Virus record (IMG/VR): IMGVR_UViG_3300010430_000057 | Coordinates: 1 to 53,637 of that record | Source: a virus | Length of the DNA: 53,637 nt | Reading direction: 5' to 3' (one strand) | Shown: piece after piece, positions 39,569-47,799 of the stretch | How the letters are laid out: each line of letters begins with the position of its first letter | Position numbering within the stretch: the first letter of the stretch is position 1 | The notes under the pieces: model-generated | Told to the model about the DNA's origin: nothing | The model's input: the letters and a program-made list of their open reading frames with translations, nothing else | The model's database searches: none | Translations under genes and position numbers: made by a program

Positions 39569-41869
39569 ATGAGTAGAAAAGAAGTTAATCGAGAACATAC
39601 ATCGATGATGGATAATATAAGAACTTTAACAACCGGTGTATCTAAAGATTTATCAAGTAATATGTCGAAGAGATTAGACGCTCTTCTAGTTAATGTGGAA
39701 GAAGATGAACGACGAAGAAAAGATGTATCTGAATATAAATCAGCGACTCTACAAAGAGAAGGTGGTGCCCCAGAAAAATCTTCTAAAGGTATAATGGATT
39801 TTGAACGAGAAGATATTGAACAAGAATTAGTTAGTGAAATGGAAAAAATATTAGAAGCTAATAATCGGTACTATACGTTATTAAGAGATTATGAATTAAT
39901 GCCATCATTAGTGTCTAAAATTGTAAGAGTATTACAATTCTTAGTCTCGGAAACATTATCACCTGATATAAGAACTGGTGGAAATTATAAACATGTCCTA
40001 TCAGGAAATTATATCAATGATACGATTCAAAAAGAAATGGATGATATTAGAAAGGAATTACGTCTAGATAAAATCGTAGCTAAAATTGTAAAGGATCGAT
40101 ATCATGTAGGTCATGTATATTACCGAGTAGTAGATTATGAGGAAACCTTTAAAACTGTAGTTGATGTATTATCTAAAAATAATATCATTAATGAATCGGC
40201 TAGTTTTGACGATATTTTAAAATGTGATGGTTTAGAAGATGATCATATATCTTCAATAGGTCTATTGAATGAAAACTATACTATTGGACCAAAATCTACT
40301 GAAGTGGATTTTACTGATGTGGATCTAGATATAGATATAGAATTTTCTAGTATGTATGAGAAAACAGAAAGTTTTAAGAATTATTTAAATGAACAAAAAT
40401 TAGGCTTAGATCCTTTTTCTGATAAGTATGGTTCTATACTAAATGAATCTATTTTCAGTGACGATGATAGATCTATTTTAAATGAATCAGTAGTTACTTT
40501 TGGTAATAATATAAGTTATCAAGATGAGACAGAAAAGAAAATTGAGAAAGTATCAAGAGATTTACTTAAAGGTAAACTTAATCGATGTTCAGTAGAAAAA
40601 CTTGATCCCGGTAAAATGTTTGTAATTAAAGCAAGCGGACGAATAGCCGGATATTTCTATATGAAAAATAAAGATGCTAAACAAGAAGATGTTATTAAGC
40701 AGCGTCTAACTAAGTCTAAAGCTAAATCTGGTACTAAGAATATGTATAATGAAACAAAACGTAAAGTTATCAGTACATTAGCTAAAAATCTAATAGATAC
40801 AACTAAAGATAAGACAGGATTATCTGTAATTGAGAATGTGGATTTAATTCATGATTACATTGCTAATTCAGGTTTATTAGATGGTGGAAAGAAATTAATA
40901 TTCTATAGACCTGATGAAATCTTTGATTTCTCTAGAACAGATGGATCTATTCTTATAGATGCAGTATATAATACTAAATTATATGCTTCATTAAGAAATA
41001 ATAATATCTCTACTAAAATTCTTAAAGGTAGAGGAAGAACTATTTATACAGTAAATATGGGAGCTAGTAATGTACCAAGTAAATATATTAATAACGCTAT
41101 TAATTCTTTAGCTGCTCCTGAATCACGTATAGCTAGTTTTAGCGCACCTTTTGATAGAATACTTAATCCATACAACAGTGCATCAGATATTATTATACCT
41201 TCTGAAGGTGGAACAGATCCGGTCATTACTGCTGATATTATCGATGGACAAAGAGTTGATCAAGATGAAGAAACTTTGACAGAATTAGAAACTTCTATCA
41301 TTAACTCATTTGGATTAGATAGTGCTGTTATAGATACAACTAATGGTAATGTGGATTATGCACGGACATTAACTATGATATCTAAACAAATAGCAACTCA
41401 ATGTAGAGGAGAACAAGATGAAATAAATCCTGAACTTGAAAGATTTATTAATAAGATTGACAGTATTAGTATTCCAGGATATAGAGAATTAGTATCTGCT
41501 GGTAAAGTAGAAGTTTATATGTATCGTCCGAAGTCTCTTGAATTAACAATGTCTCAAGATGAATTAGGTGCTGCTGTAAGCTTTGCTAACTCTGTTGCTG
41601 ATGCTGATCCATACATCTCTGTAATGGATAATGATCTTTATAGAAATATGTTTATATATGAGATAGTAAAAGATTATGTAAATATAGATCTGGATAAATT
41701 CCAAAGAAGACATCATGATTTATTACAAGATTCTAATTTCCTTGCACTTAAGATTGAATTAGATAAAGCTGTAGCAGAGGCTGTAGAAAAGAAACGTATT
41801 GAAATGGTAGGAAAACAAGAGGAAGTGATTCCCGAAGATGACGGTAATGACTTTATGGATGACGAATAA
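39569..41869 (+). CDS. portal protein
   Basis: 766 residues with the overall features of large myovirus portals (T4 gp20-like). A helical N-terminal region is followed by a conserved stretch around residues 330-440 (GKMFVIKASGRIAGYF) and a basic segment. Further on are the clip/wing region (PYNSASDIIIPSEGGTDP, about 530-547) and a crown-proximal helix-rich end. PSEGGTD corresponds to the segment before the T4 gp20 tunnel helices, and the following ELETSIINSFGLDSAVID and NVDYARTLTMISKQI fit the stem helices. It forms the 12-fold ring at the capsid vertex through which DNA is packaged and ejected. It is monocistronic on the plus strand, with a terminator facing the tail tube gene, and is separated from the other head genes by strand switches. 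Confidence 0.75.
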   Translation: MSRKEVNREHTSMMDNIRTLTTGVSKDLSSNMSKRLDALLVNVEEDERRRKDVSEYKSATLQREGGAPEKSSKGIMDFEREDIEQELVSEMEKILEANNRYYTLLRDYELMPSLVSKIVRVLQFLVSETLSPDIRTGGNYKHVLSGNYINDTIQKEMDDIRKELRLDKIVAKIVKDRYHVGHVYYRVVDYEETFKTVVDVLSKNNIINESASFDDILKCDGLEDDHISSIGLLNENYTIGPKSTEVDFTDVDLDIDIEFSSMYEKTESFKNYLNEQKLGLDPFSDKYGSILNESIFSDDDRSILNESVVTFGNNISYQDETEKKIEKVSRDLLKGKLNRCSVEKLDPGKMFVIKASGRIAGYFYMKNKDAKQEDVIKQRLTKSKAKSGTKNMYNETKRKVISTLAKNLIDTTKDKTGLSVIENVDLIHDYIANSGLLDGGKKLIFYRPDEIFDFSRTDGSILIDAVYNTKLYASLRNNNISTKILKGRGRTIYTVNMGASNVPSKYINNAINSLAAPESRIASFSAPFDRILNPYNSASDIIIPSEGGTDPVITADIIDGQRVDQDEETLTELETSIINSFGLDSAVIDTTNGNVDYARTLTMISKQIATQCRGEQDEINPELERFINKIDSISIPGYRELVSAGKVEVYMYRPKSLELTMSQDELGAAVSFANSVADADPYISVMDNDLYRNMFIYEIVKDYVNIDLDKFQRRHHDLLQDSNFLALKIELDKAVAEAVEKKRIEMVGKQEEVIPEDDGNDFMDDE

Positions 41870-41879
41870 GACAAATAAA

Positions 41880-41908
41880 ATGATGCACCCAATGGGTGCA
41901 TCATTCTT
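41880..41908. terminator. bidirectional terminator
   Basis: ATGATGCACCC-AAT-GGGTGCATCAT. Plus-strand RNA continues TCTTTCT and minus-strand RNA continues TTTTATTTG. It ends portal (plus) and tail tube (minus) transcripts. Confidence 0.85.
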
Positions 41909-41909
41909 T

Positions 41910-42641
41910 CTATCTTTCGATATCTGTCCAAGTTTTATACATAGATAAACGTTCTTCAAGAAGAGGTTCTACTTTATCTAAGTAATGAGTAGCATTTACT
42001 CGAGCAATACCACCAAACTGAATAGCTTTAGGTTGAACGATTTCAATATCACCAGCATTATAATTTAAGTTATCTCTATCTATAGCTCCAGTAATAGTAA
42101 CTGCTTCCCAGATAGTGATATTCTCAATTGTCTTTAATGTTGGATCCATTTGTACAATACATATAACCATAGCATAGTTTTCCAATACTTTTTCCATGTC
42201 CATATCAGCAAAAGCTGGAGCATGTTTAGTATAAGGATCACCTATCATAGTTAAGTATTTCTCAACAGCATGTCTTAATGGCTCATGTATAGTTTCTAAG
42301 CAATTAATACTGAAAGATGAACCTTCAACATTAGTTACTGTATGAACATTAAGCTGTTGATCCTGACTACCCATTTGTATTTGAGCTTGTTCAGGAGAAA
42401 TTTCTGGTTCGCCACTATAAGACGTTGAACAATGTTCAATGAGAGTCTTTAAGTTACGAGAATGTTGAACGATATCTTCAATCTTATTAGTTTCCATAAT
42501 CTTTGGAAGCTTAAGAACGAAGATTTCTGTATAACCTGTATATTGTGGATCATAGCGTTTCAAGTCTTCTGCAGAGAAGGACTTAGTTCCGCGAATAATC
42601 GGTCCATCTGCAAGATTACGTACTGGTACTGATTTAAACAT
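41910..42641 (-). CDS. tail tube protein
   Basis: 243 residues, directly downstream of the tail sheath gene (16-base gap, AAAGGAGG site). Sheath-tube adjacency in the same operon is the normal order in contractile-tailed phages. The sequence is beta-rich with a long central acidic loop (GSQDQQLNVHTVTN) and a helix EPLRHAVEKYLTMIG, compatible with the tube fold, but there is no exact motif for tube proteins, so the call rests on context, size and fold impression. It is transcribed with sheath from the late-type promoter at 44532-44543, giving high late expression. Confidence 0.7.
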   Translation of the reverse strand: MFKSVPVRNLADGPIIRGTKSFSAEDLKRYDPQYTGYTEIFVLKLPKIMETNKIEDIVQHSRNLKTLIEHCSTSYSGEPEISPEQAQIQMGSQDQQLNVHTVTNVEGSSFSINCLETIHEPLRHAVEKYLTMIGDPYTKHAPAFADMDMEKVLENYAMVICIVQMDPTLKTIENITIWEAVTITGAIDRDNLNYNAGDIEIVQPKAIQFGGIARVNATHYLDKVEPLLEERLSMYKTWTDIER

Positions 42642-42657
42642 AGTTTAGTCCTCCTTT

Positions 42658-44505
42658 TTAAGATTGTAATTCATCATCAGTGATAGTAATATTAATTTCA
42701 GTAGCTTTAGAGATATCTTTGAAGTTAATTTTAATATCAATGATATTTGTACTCTTATCTTCTCCAGTAAGACCCTTCTTATAAACATTTGCTGTGATGC
42801 CTGAGACAGCTTTTGTATAAGTAGGAAGAACTTCTAGAGCGATATCTTCATTATATTGCTCGATATCTGATTGATCATTAAAGCCATAAGTTTTACCATG
42901 AGCAAGATCTACAAGATCATAAACGATTCTACCTAAAATTAAACAGTTGTTTAATTCCATTAAATCACTACCTAATAGAACACCCATATCTTGAGTAAAT
43001 AAATACGCACCTGTGGCACGATCTTGTTTAACTACATTAATACGAGCATCAGTGATAGCGTCAAGATAATCTGAATCTTCCTTAGGATAAACCATTGTAT
43101 CGTTTTGGAAATCTGTCCAACGAGCTGTTGCACCAGCAAAAGGTTTATTAAGATCACCATTAACTGCTTTATGTTGAATAAGAGCCATAGTATCATAATA
43201 AGATGCAGGGTACTTAAGATTACGTCTAATAATATCATCATAACGTCTCGGTGATTGAGCTTTAGCTATGAATCGAATAAACTTATAATCTCCAGCAAAA
43301 TTAGTATTTCTATCAGTCATTGCATCATCGAAAGACGATTGACCTAACATAAAGGTTGCATATGATGAATACGTTCTAGCCACACAGAATGTATTAATAG
43401 CAGTCTTTATAGCAGCAGAGTATTCTAAATCAGGAATATAAGAGAACTTATATTTTAAGATTGATTTAATATCAGGAACAATAGTTCCTTGAAGTAATGC
43501 TTGAACACTCGTATCAAGATCTGACGTACCGTCATCACCGCTTAAAAGATTAAATGCACCAGAAATATCTCCATCTAAAGAAGTAGCATCTGTTGTCATG
43601 TAATAATCATTTGCAGCCATTAAATCAATAGTAGCTGGATCTGTATTTAATCCATTGAAATGATCAGCAACTACATCATCAAAGAACTTATCCACATGAT
43701 TAGAAGTAATAGCTTTAATACCATTATCATAACCATTGAATACGTTTTCAATATAAGCAGATTTACCTGAAAGGTAAGCTGTTGGGAATAATGATGCTAT
43801 CTCAGGAAGCAATGCTTCAGCAGATATTCCATCATAAATTGAAATACGATAATATACATTACCATCACTACCTTTAGTAGGTATTAATCTGAAATGTATT
43901 TTATTACCGAATGATGATGCACCATAATAACGGAAACCTACTAGTGGTGTAGTTTGGTAACCATCGCCATCTGGTGTTGCATCAAAGTTTGCATCAAGAG
44001 CAGTTTGAAGTGAATCATCATCAACTACAGCAGTTGATGTAGATGTAACAAATTTCAATTCTAATACATCTCTTAATATAGGGGTATTATCAGTAGCCTC
44101 CGTTACTTCAGCTCCTTCAGGAGTGAGGTATAATGGATTTCCTTGATCATCCTCTTTTTGTACATCGGCAGTTACTTTATGTTTTACAGATAAAGAGACA
44201 TTCGCCATTTTTGCATCGTCAGGTCTTAGGTTAGCAACGTAAACACCTATGCCATTATTTAAAGCTTCTACACCTATTGCCGGACCAATACCATATTTTG
44301 GATAGTTTACATCTGCAACATTTCGAAGAAAACGTGTTGTTTCACCAGATCTATCTGGACTGAAGTGAGTAATCGTATTAGTTGGTCCTTTAGGAAACTC
44401 GCCCATCAGCAAGATATTATAATCCGGTAAACTTATATCGTCAACTTCAACTATTGGTAAGTATGTCGTTTGGTCATCGACATTGATAATTATATCCGGT
44501 TTCAT
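42658..44505 (-). CDS. contractile tail sheath protein
   Basis: 615 residues. The N-terminal region (PDYNILLMGEFPKGPTNTIT, then RFLRNVADVNYPKYGIGPAI, then NNGIGVYVANLRP) is typical of sheath proteins. A variable middle insertion domain (about 130-330) is followed by the conserved C-terminal core (DAITDARINVVKQDRATGAY, then LFTQDMG, then ELNNCLILGRIVYDLVDL), which contains the strand exchanged between neighbouring subunits. The protein polymerises around the tube and contracts to drive DNA delivery. It heads the sheath-tube operon with an exact late-type promoter and AAAGGAGG. It is long for a sheath, but within the range of jumbo myoviruses. Confidence 0.9.
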   Translation of the reverse strand: MKPDIIINVDDQTTYLPIVEVDDISLPDYNILLMGEFPKGPTNTITHFSPDRSGETTRFLRNVADVNYPKYGIGPAIGVEALNNGIGVYVANLRPDDAKMANVSLSVKHKVTADVQKEDDQGNPLYLTPEGAEVTEATDNTPILRDVLELKFVTSTSTAVVDDDSLQTALDANFDATPDGDGYQTTPLVGFRYYGASSFGNKIHFRLIPTKGSDGNVYYRISIYDGISAEALLPEIASLFPTAYLSGKSAYIENVFNGYDNGIKAITSNHVDKFFDDVVADHFNGLNTDPATIDLMAANDYYMTTDATSLDGDISGAFNLLSGDDGTSDLDTSVQALLQGTIVPDIKSILKYKFSYIPDLEYSAAIKTAINTFCVARTYSSYATFMLGQSSFDDAMTDRNTNFAGDYKFIRFIAKAQSPRRYDDIIRRNLKYPASYYDTMALIQHKAVNGDLNKPFAGATARWTDFQNDTMVYPKEDSDYLDAITDARINVVKQDRATGAYLFTQDMGVLLGSDLMELNNCLILGRIVYDLVDLAHGKTYGFNDQSDIEQYNEDIALEVLPTYTKAVSGITANVYKKGLTGEDKSTNIIDIKINFKDISKATEINITITDDELQS

Positions 44506-44531
44506 CTAAGATATCCTCCTTTATTTTAATT

Positions 44532-44543
44532 TATAAGTATGTT
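44532..44543 (-). promoter_or_regulatory. late-type promoter AACA-N6-TA for tail sheath
   Basis: Minus-strand AACATACTTATA, 26 bases before the start at 44505. It shares AACATACT-ATAAAT with the major capsid promoter. Confidence 0.75.
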
Positions 44544-44544
44544 C

Positions 44545-44582
44545 CGCAGAAGAAGAGAATACCGCACCCTTAGGTGCGGTAT
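44545..44582 (-). terminator. rho-independent terminator
   Basis: The minus strand reads ATACCGCACC-TAAG-GGTGCGGTAT followed by TCTCTTCTTC. It ends transcripts coming from the gene at 44607. Confidence 0.8.
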
Positions 44583-44606
44583 TTTGACTGTAATTTAAAA
44601 ATAAGG

Positions 44607-45344
44607 TTATTCTCGTATACCTTGAAGGACTTTTTCTACTGGTGTCATCTCATCAACATCACCTTTTTTGGCTTTATTATTTGCTAACAATAAAGCAGTA
44701 TTCATATCTTCGAAAGCCAGCATATTAGAAGTTGACCCCGTTGATACTAACTCTCTTGGATTTAATGGAACTATTATATCAGGTATATCTTTCATATGAC
44801 GTACTGGTCGATTTATATTTTTAGGATCTCGATATTTATCAGCAATAATTGCATGGAAGGTTTCGCTTGGTGCACTTGGGTTAGATCCATTATGCCGATA
44901 TACATTATTACTTAATATCTCAATAATAAATAGATAAGGGAAACTATCAATCTTACCATCATCGAATAAAGAGAATAATGCTGCAATATTATCAGCATCA
45001 GTAATAACGTTTTTATCTTCAATAAAAACATCATCCTTATAATAAATTAATTTATTATAATCTGCTTTCTTACCATAAACAGTATCCTCAACTTTTTCCA
45101 TCTCTCTAGGTATAGTTGTAAAGATATTACATATACCTAGGGGATATTCTATTGTAGGTTTTTGTTTATCATGAGATCCTTTAGAATCATAAACTCTTAT
45201 AACAACTACACCATATAAATCAATCTTTGTTGATATTTGTTCCATCATACCCTTATCTTTATAGATAGATGGAACCATTATTTCTACTGCATAAGTATCT
45301 ACTAAATAACTTAAACCTTTTACTTTAAAAGGTGTTTTAGACAT
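44607..45344 (-). CDS. hypothetical virion-type protein, 245 aa
   Basis: No family recognised. It is mostly beta-strand up to about residue 165, then a helical, charged C-terminus (LAFEDMNTALLLANN). It sits just upstream of the tail sheath operon and downstream of a 505-residue gene, so a tail or head-tail joining role is possible. An AAAGGAGTGA site precedes the ATG. The leader has a near match to the late-type promoter (AACG-N6-TA). Confidence 0.7.
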   Translation of the reverse strand: MSKTPFKVKGLSYLVDTYAVEIMVPSIYKDKGMMEQISTKIDLYGVVVIRVYDSKGSHDKQKPTIEYPLGICNIFTTIPREMEKVEDTVYGKKADYNKLIYYKDDVFIEDKNVITDADNIAALFSLFDDGKIDSFPYLFIIEILSNNVYRHNGSNPSAPSETFHAIIADKYRDPKNINRPVRHMKDIPDIIVPLNPRELVSTGSTSNMLAFEDMNTALLLANNKAKKGDVDEMTPVEKVLQGIRE

Positions 45345-45359
45345 ATAATATCACTCCTT

Positions 45360-45371
45360 TATATTAACGTT
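45360..45371 (-). promoter_or_regulatory. weak late-type promoter candidate (one mismatch)
   Basis: Minus-strand AACGTTAATATA, 15 bases before the start at 45344. The fourth base is G instead of A. Confidence 0.35.
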
Positions 45372-45377
45372 ATGATA

Positions 45378-46895
45378 TTATTTATTAATACAGATATTAT
45401 CAAAGGTTTCTTTTAAATCATTATACATCTCTTCCATGATAGATAAGTTTTTATCTAATGAAGAATATGTATTCATATTCAAAGTCATAGGTAAAGCATA
45501 TTCCTCATAAGTTTTACGTTTAGTTAATTTCTTAATCATAGCTGTCATAGAAATAGCTAAACTGAATACGAAAGGTTCTATATGTTTTTCAGGTATATTA
45601 ACCAGATTCAATTCTTCAGCTTTTTCATTATATATAATGATATCATCAGTAAACTTTTTGATAGCATTAATATTATGAGCCTTAACGTTTCTCATATCAG
45701 GATTATATCCAGGAAAAGATATCTTAACTTTTGATTTGGATACAGTCTTAATCATTTGATCCATTCTTGTCATCATATCTCTAACAGACAACGGTTTTTT
45801 CTGAGAAGTTAAATAATCAATACCACCTTTGATTAAAGTTTTAGCATTAGCTGCTTCTCGATATGCTTTACATAAGAATTCAATCTCTTCAATCTCTTTA
45901 ATAAACATATCATCAACTAATTCAGAATCACCTTTAATCTTTTCAAATTCTTCTAAATATATACCTAATATGATATCTTGGGTATACACATTCAGATGAG
46001 CAATAGATTTACTGTTATCGAGATATGAGGTATCCTCACGTATATCCATAGCATCCTTAATTACTTCAGAAATGAAAATATCTTTATTAGTGATGAGTAT
46101 ATCATTTAATTTAGTTCCAATAAGACCTAAAAGATCCATAGTCTTTTGAGCATCCTCTATGTATCTAATAATAACATCGGAATCACTATCCATATTATCG
46201 AAGGTAATAATAAACATTTGTACTTCCTGAATAAAATGTTTTCTATTGGTCTTATAATAATTTTCTGCTAAACCAACACCATCAAATATATAATCAATAA
46301 TATTATCACCTAAAGTTTTACAGATATCATTAAATTCTGCATGACGAAGATATGTACCAATTTCTGCTAAGGTAGGACTTGCGTCTGTATGCTTAGAAGT
46401 ACGAGCTTCTTCAATAATAATTTCTTTAACTTTTCTAAGATCTATAATAAGTGATTCAATTTCTTTATCATCAAATAATTCAGGATCTTTATCAAGAAGA
46501 TCTGCTAATGTTTCACGTATTACTTGAATCTTTTCTTTATTAAGTTGATCTTCAGTCTTATCTTTAGAAGGTGCTATCATATTGATAAACTTTTGGGTTT
46601 TCTCACCATCTTGGATATTCTGTGACATCTTATCAAGACGAACTGTTCTTGATGAGGCGATGTTAGATATAGACGAAACGAAATCATCAATAGGTGTTTC
46701 TTCTCCTGTAGCATTATTTCGAAGAACTTTCACTGTACCTATATCTTTAGCTTTATCTTTAATAGATTGAACCTCTTCTTCTGTGATAGCTTCTAATTCT
46801 GCTTGATACCCTTCTTCAGCAATCTTATCATTATTTTCTTGTGACATCTTAATTGCTGCGCGAACCTGATTAAGTCTTTTCATAGCAGTATTCAT
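45378..46895 (-). CDS. hypothetical helical virion-type protein, 505 aa
   Basis: A long protein, helical throughout, with acidic N-terminal and basic middle segments and no recognised domain. Its start follows the 262-aa gene by 16 bases, with a GGGAGG site 11 bases before the ATG, so the two belong to one operon. No signal peptide or membrane segment. The position between terminase and sheath genes, in a region of structural genes, suggests a virion or assembly protein, but no motif supports a particular role. Confidence 0.7.
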   Translation of the reverse strand: MNTAMKRLNQVRAAIKMSQENNDKIAEEGYQAELEAITEEEVQSIKDKAKDIGTVKVLRNNATGEETPIDDFVSSISNIASSRTVRLDKMSQNIQDGEKTQKFINMIAPSKDKTEDQLNKEKIQVIRETLADLLDKDPELFDDKEIESLIIDLRKVKEIIIEEARTSKHTDASPTLAEIGTYLRHAEFNDICKTLGDNIIDYIFDGVGLAENYYKTNRKHFIQEVQMFIITFDNMDSDSDVIIRYIEDAQKTMDLLGLIGTKLNDILITNKDIFISEVIKDAMDIREDTSYLDNSKSIAHLNVYTQDIILGIYLEEFEKIKGDSELVDDMFIKEIEEIEFLCKAYREAANAKTLIKGGIDYLTSQKKPLSVRDMMTRMDQMIKTVSKSKVKISFPGYNPDMRNVKAHNINAIKKFTDDIIIYNEKAEELNLVNIPEKHIEPFVFSLAISMTAMIKKLTKRKTYEEYALPMTLNMNTYSSLDKNLSIMEEMYNDLKETFDNICINK

Positions 46896-46911
46896 TGTAG
46901 TAATATCCTCC

Positions 46912-47697
46912 CTAAACTATTATCTCTCTAAGTTCTGAATCATCTTCCTCTGTTTCATGATCTTCTATTTCTGGTTCATATAACAATTGATTTGGTTTAA
47001 TATTATCAATCTTAGGTAAGATTAATTCATTATTAACATCCTTAATCAATTTAGTATAAATTGATTCTACATTATTTGAGTCAATGCATTGATCTAAGAA
47101 ATTATAACCATAATTGGTAAAAGTTAATGTGCCCGAATCATATAGATTCTTAATAAAGTTAGTAAATCCTTTATCATAACTTCTTGATAAGAATTTAATA
47201 AAATCATCAAAATCTAAATTAAGATCCCTTATATTCTTAACTACTTTAGGCATCTTAGTAATTAAAAGATAATAATCTTTCTTAGCATGATATATCTTAT
47301 TATATCCCGGACTAGATTTTAATCCATGAATAGCTTTCTTTCGAGTCTTATTTTTCATAATATACTCTTTTATAAAGATATACGTAAGTTTCTCACGATT
47401 CTTAATAAAGAATTTATAAATAGATTTAGTTACAGCTTTAATATTATCCATTTCATCTAAACGTATATGCATGTAAACATTTCTAGAGAAAATTTCTTCA
47501 AGAATACTACGACATATATCTTGAGCAAGATCCTCATCTGCTATTCGATCAAGTAGTTTTTCTAAATAATTTTCATTTGTTTCAAATGGATTTTTAATTT
47601 GTCCATGAATCAAAGATAGAATATCTTGAATTTCAATATCATCAATAAATTCTTCCGCATTGACAATTTTATCAATGATGTCTTTTTTCATACTCAT
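46912..47697 (-). CDS. hypothetical protein, 261 aa
   Basis: A helical, basic protein with an acidic C-terminus (PEIEDHETEEDDSELREIIV). No family recognised. The open frame extends upstream to 47787, but a GGAGG lies 8 bases before the ATG at 47697 and the region above contains a promoter-like element, so 47697 is chosen. The upstream hydrophobic stretch (LFFLYLLFDILIRLGIILFY) is then not part of the protein. It heads an operon with the 505-residue gene. Confidence 0.7.
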   Translation of the reverse strand: MSMKKDIIDKIVNAEEFIDDIEIQDILSLIHGQIKNPFETNENYLEKLLDRIADEDLAQDICRSILEEIFSRNVYMHIRLDEMDNIKAVTKSIYKFFIKNREKLTYIFIKEYIMKNKTRKKAIHGLKSSPGYNKIYHAKKDYYLLITKMPKVVKNIRDLNLDFDDFIKFLSRSYDKGFTNFIKNLYDSGTLTFTNYGYNFLDQCIDSNNVESIYTKLIKDVNNELILPKIDNIKPNQLLYEPEIEDHETEEDDSELREIIV

Positions 47698-47742
47698 TGG
47701 TATGGCCTCCTTTAATATATAAAATAATATAATTCCTAATCG

Positions 47743-47754
47743 TATTAATATGTC
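47743..47754 (-). promoter_or_regulatory. late-type promoter candidate (one mismatch)
   Basis: Minus-strand GACATATTAATA, 45 bases before the start at 47697 and just after the terminase terminator. G replaces the first A. Confidence 0.4.
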
Positions 47755-47767
47755 GAATAGGAGATAC

Positions 47768-47796
47768 AAAAAGAATAGACGGGACAAGCCCGTCTA
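47768..47796 (-). terminator. rho-independent terminator
   Basis: The minus strand reads TAGACGGG-CTTGT-CCCGTCTA followed by TTCTTTTTG. It ends the terminase transcript. Confidence 0.88.
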
Positions 47797-47799
47797 TAC

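Noticed and set aside
47698-47787. Hydrophobic N-terminal extension of the 261-aa gene as a membrane anchor
   Set aside because: The ribosome-binding site points to the ATG at 47697, and the extension overlaps a promoter-like element.
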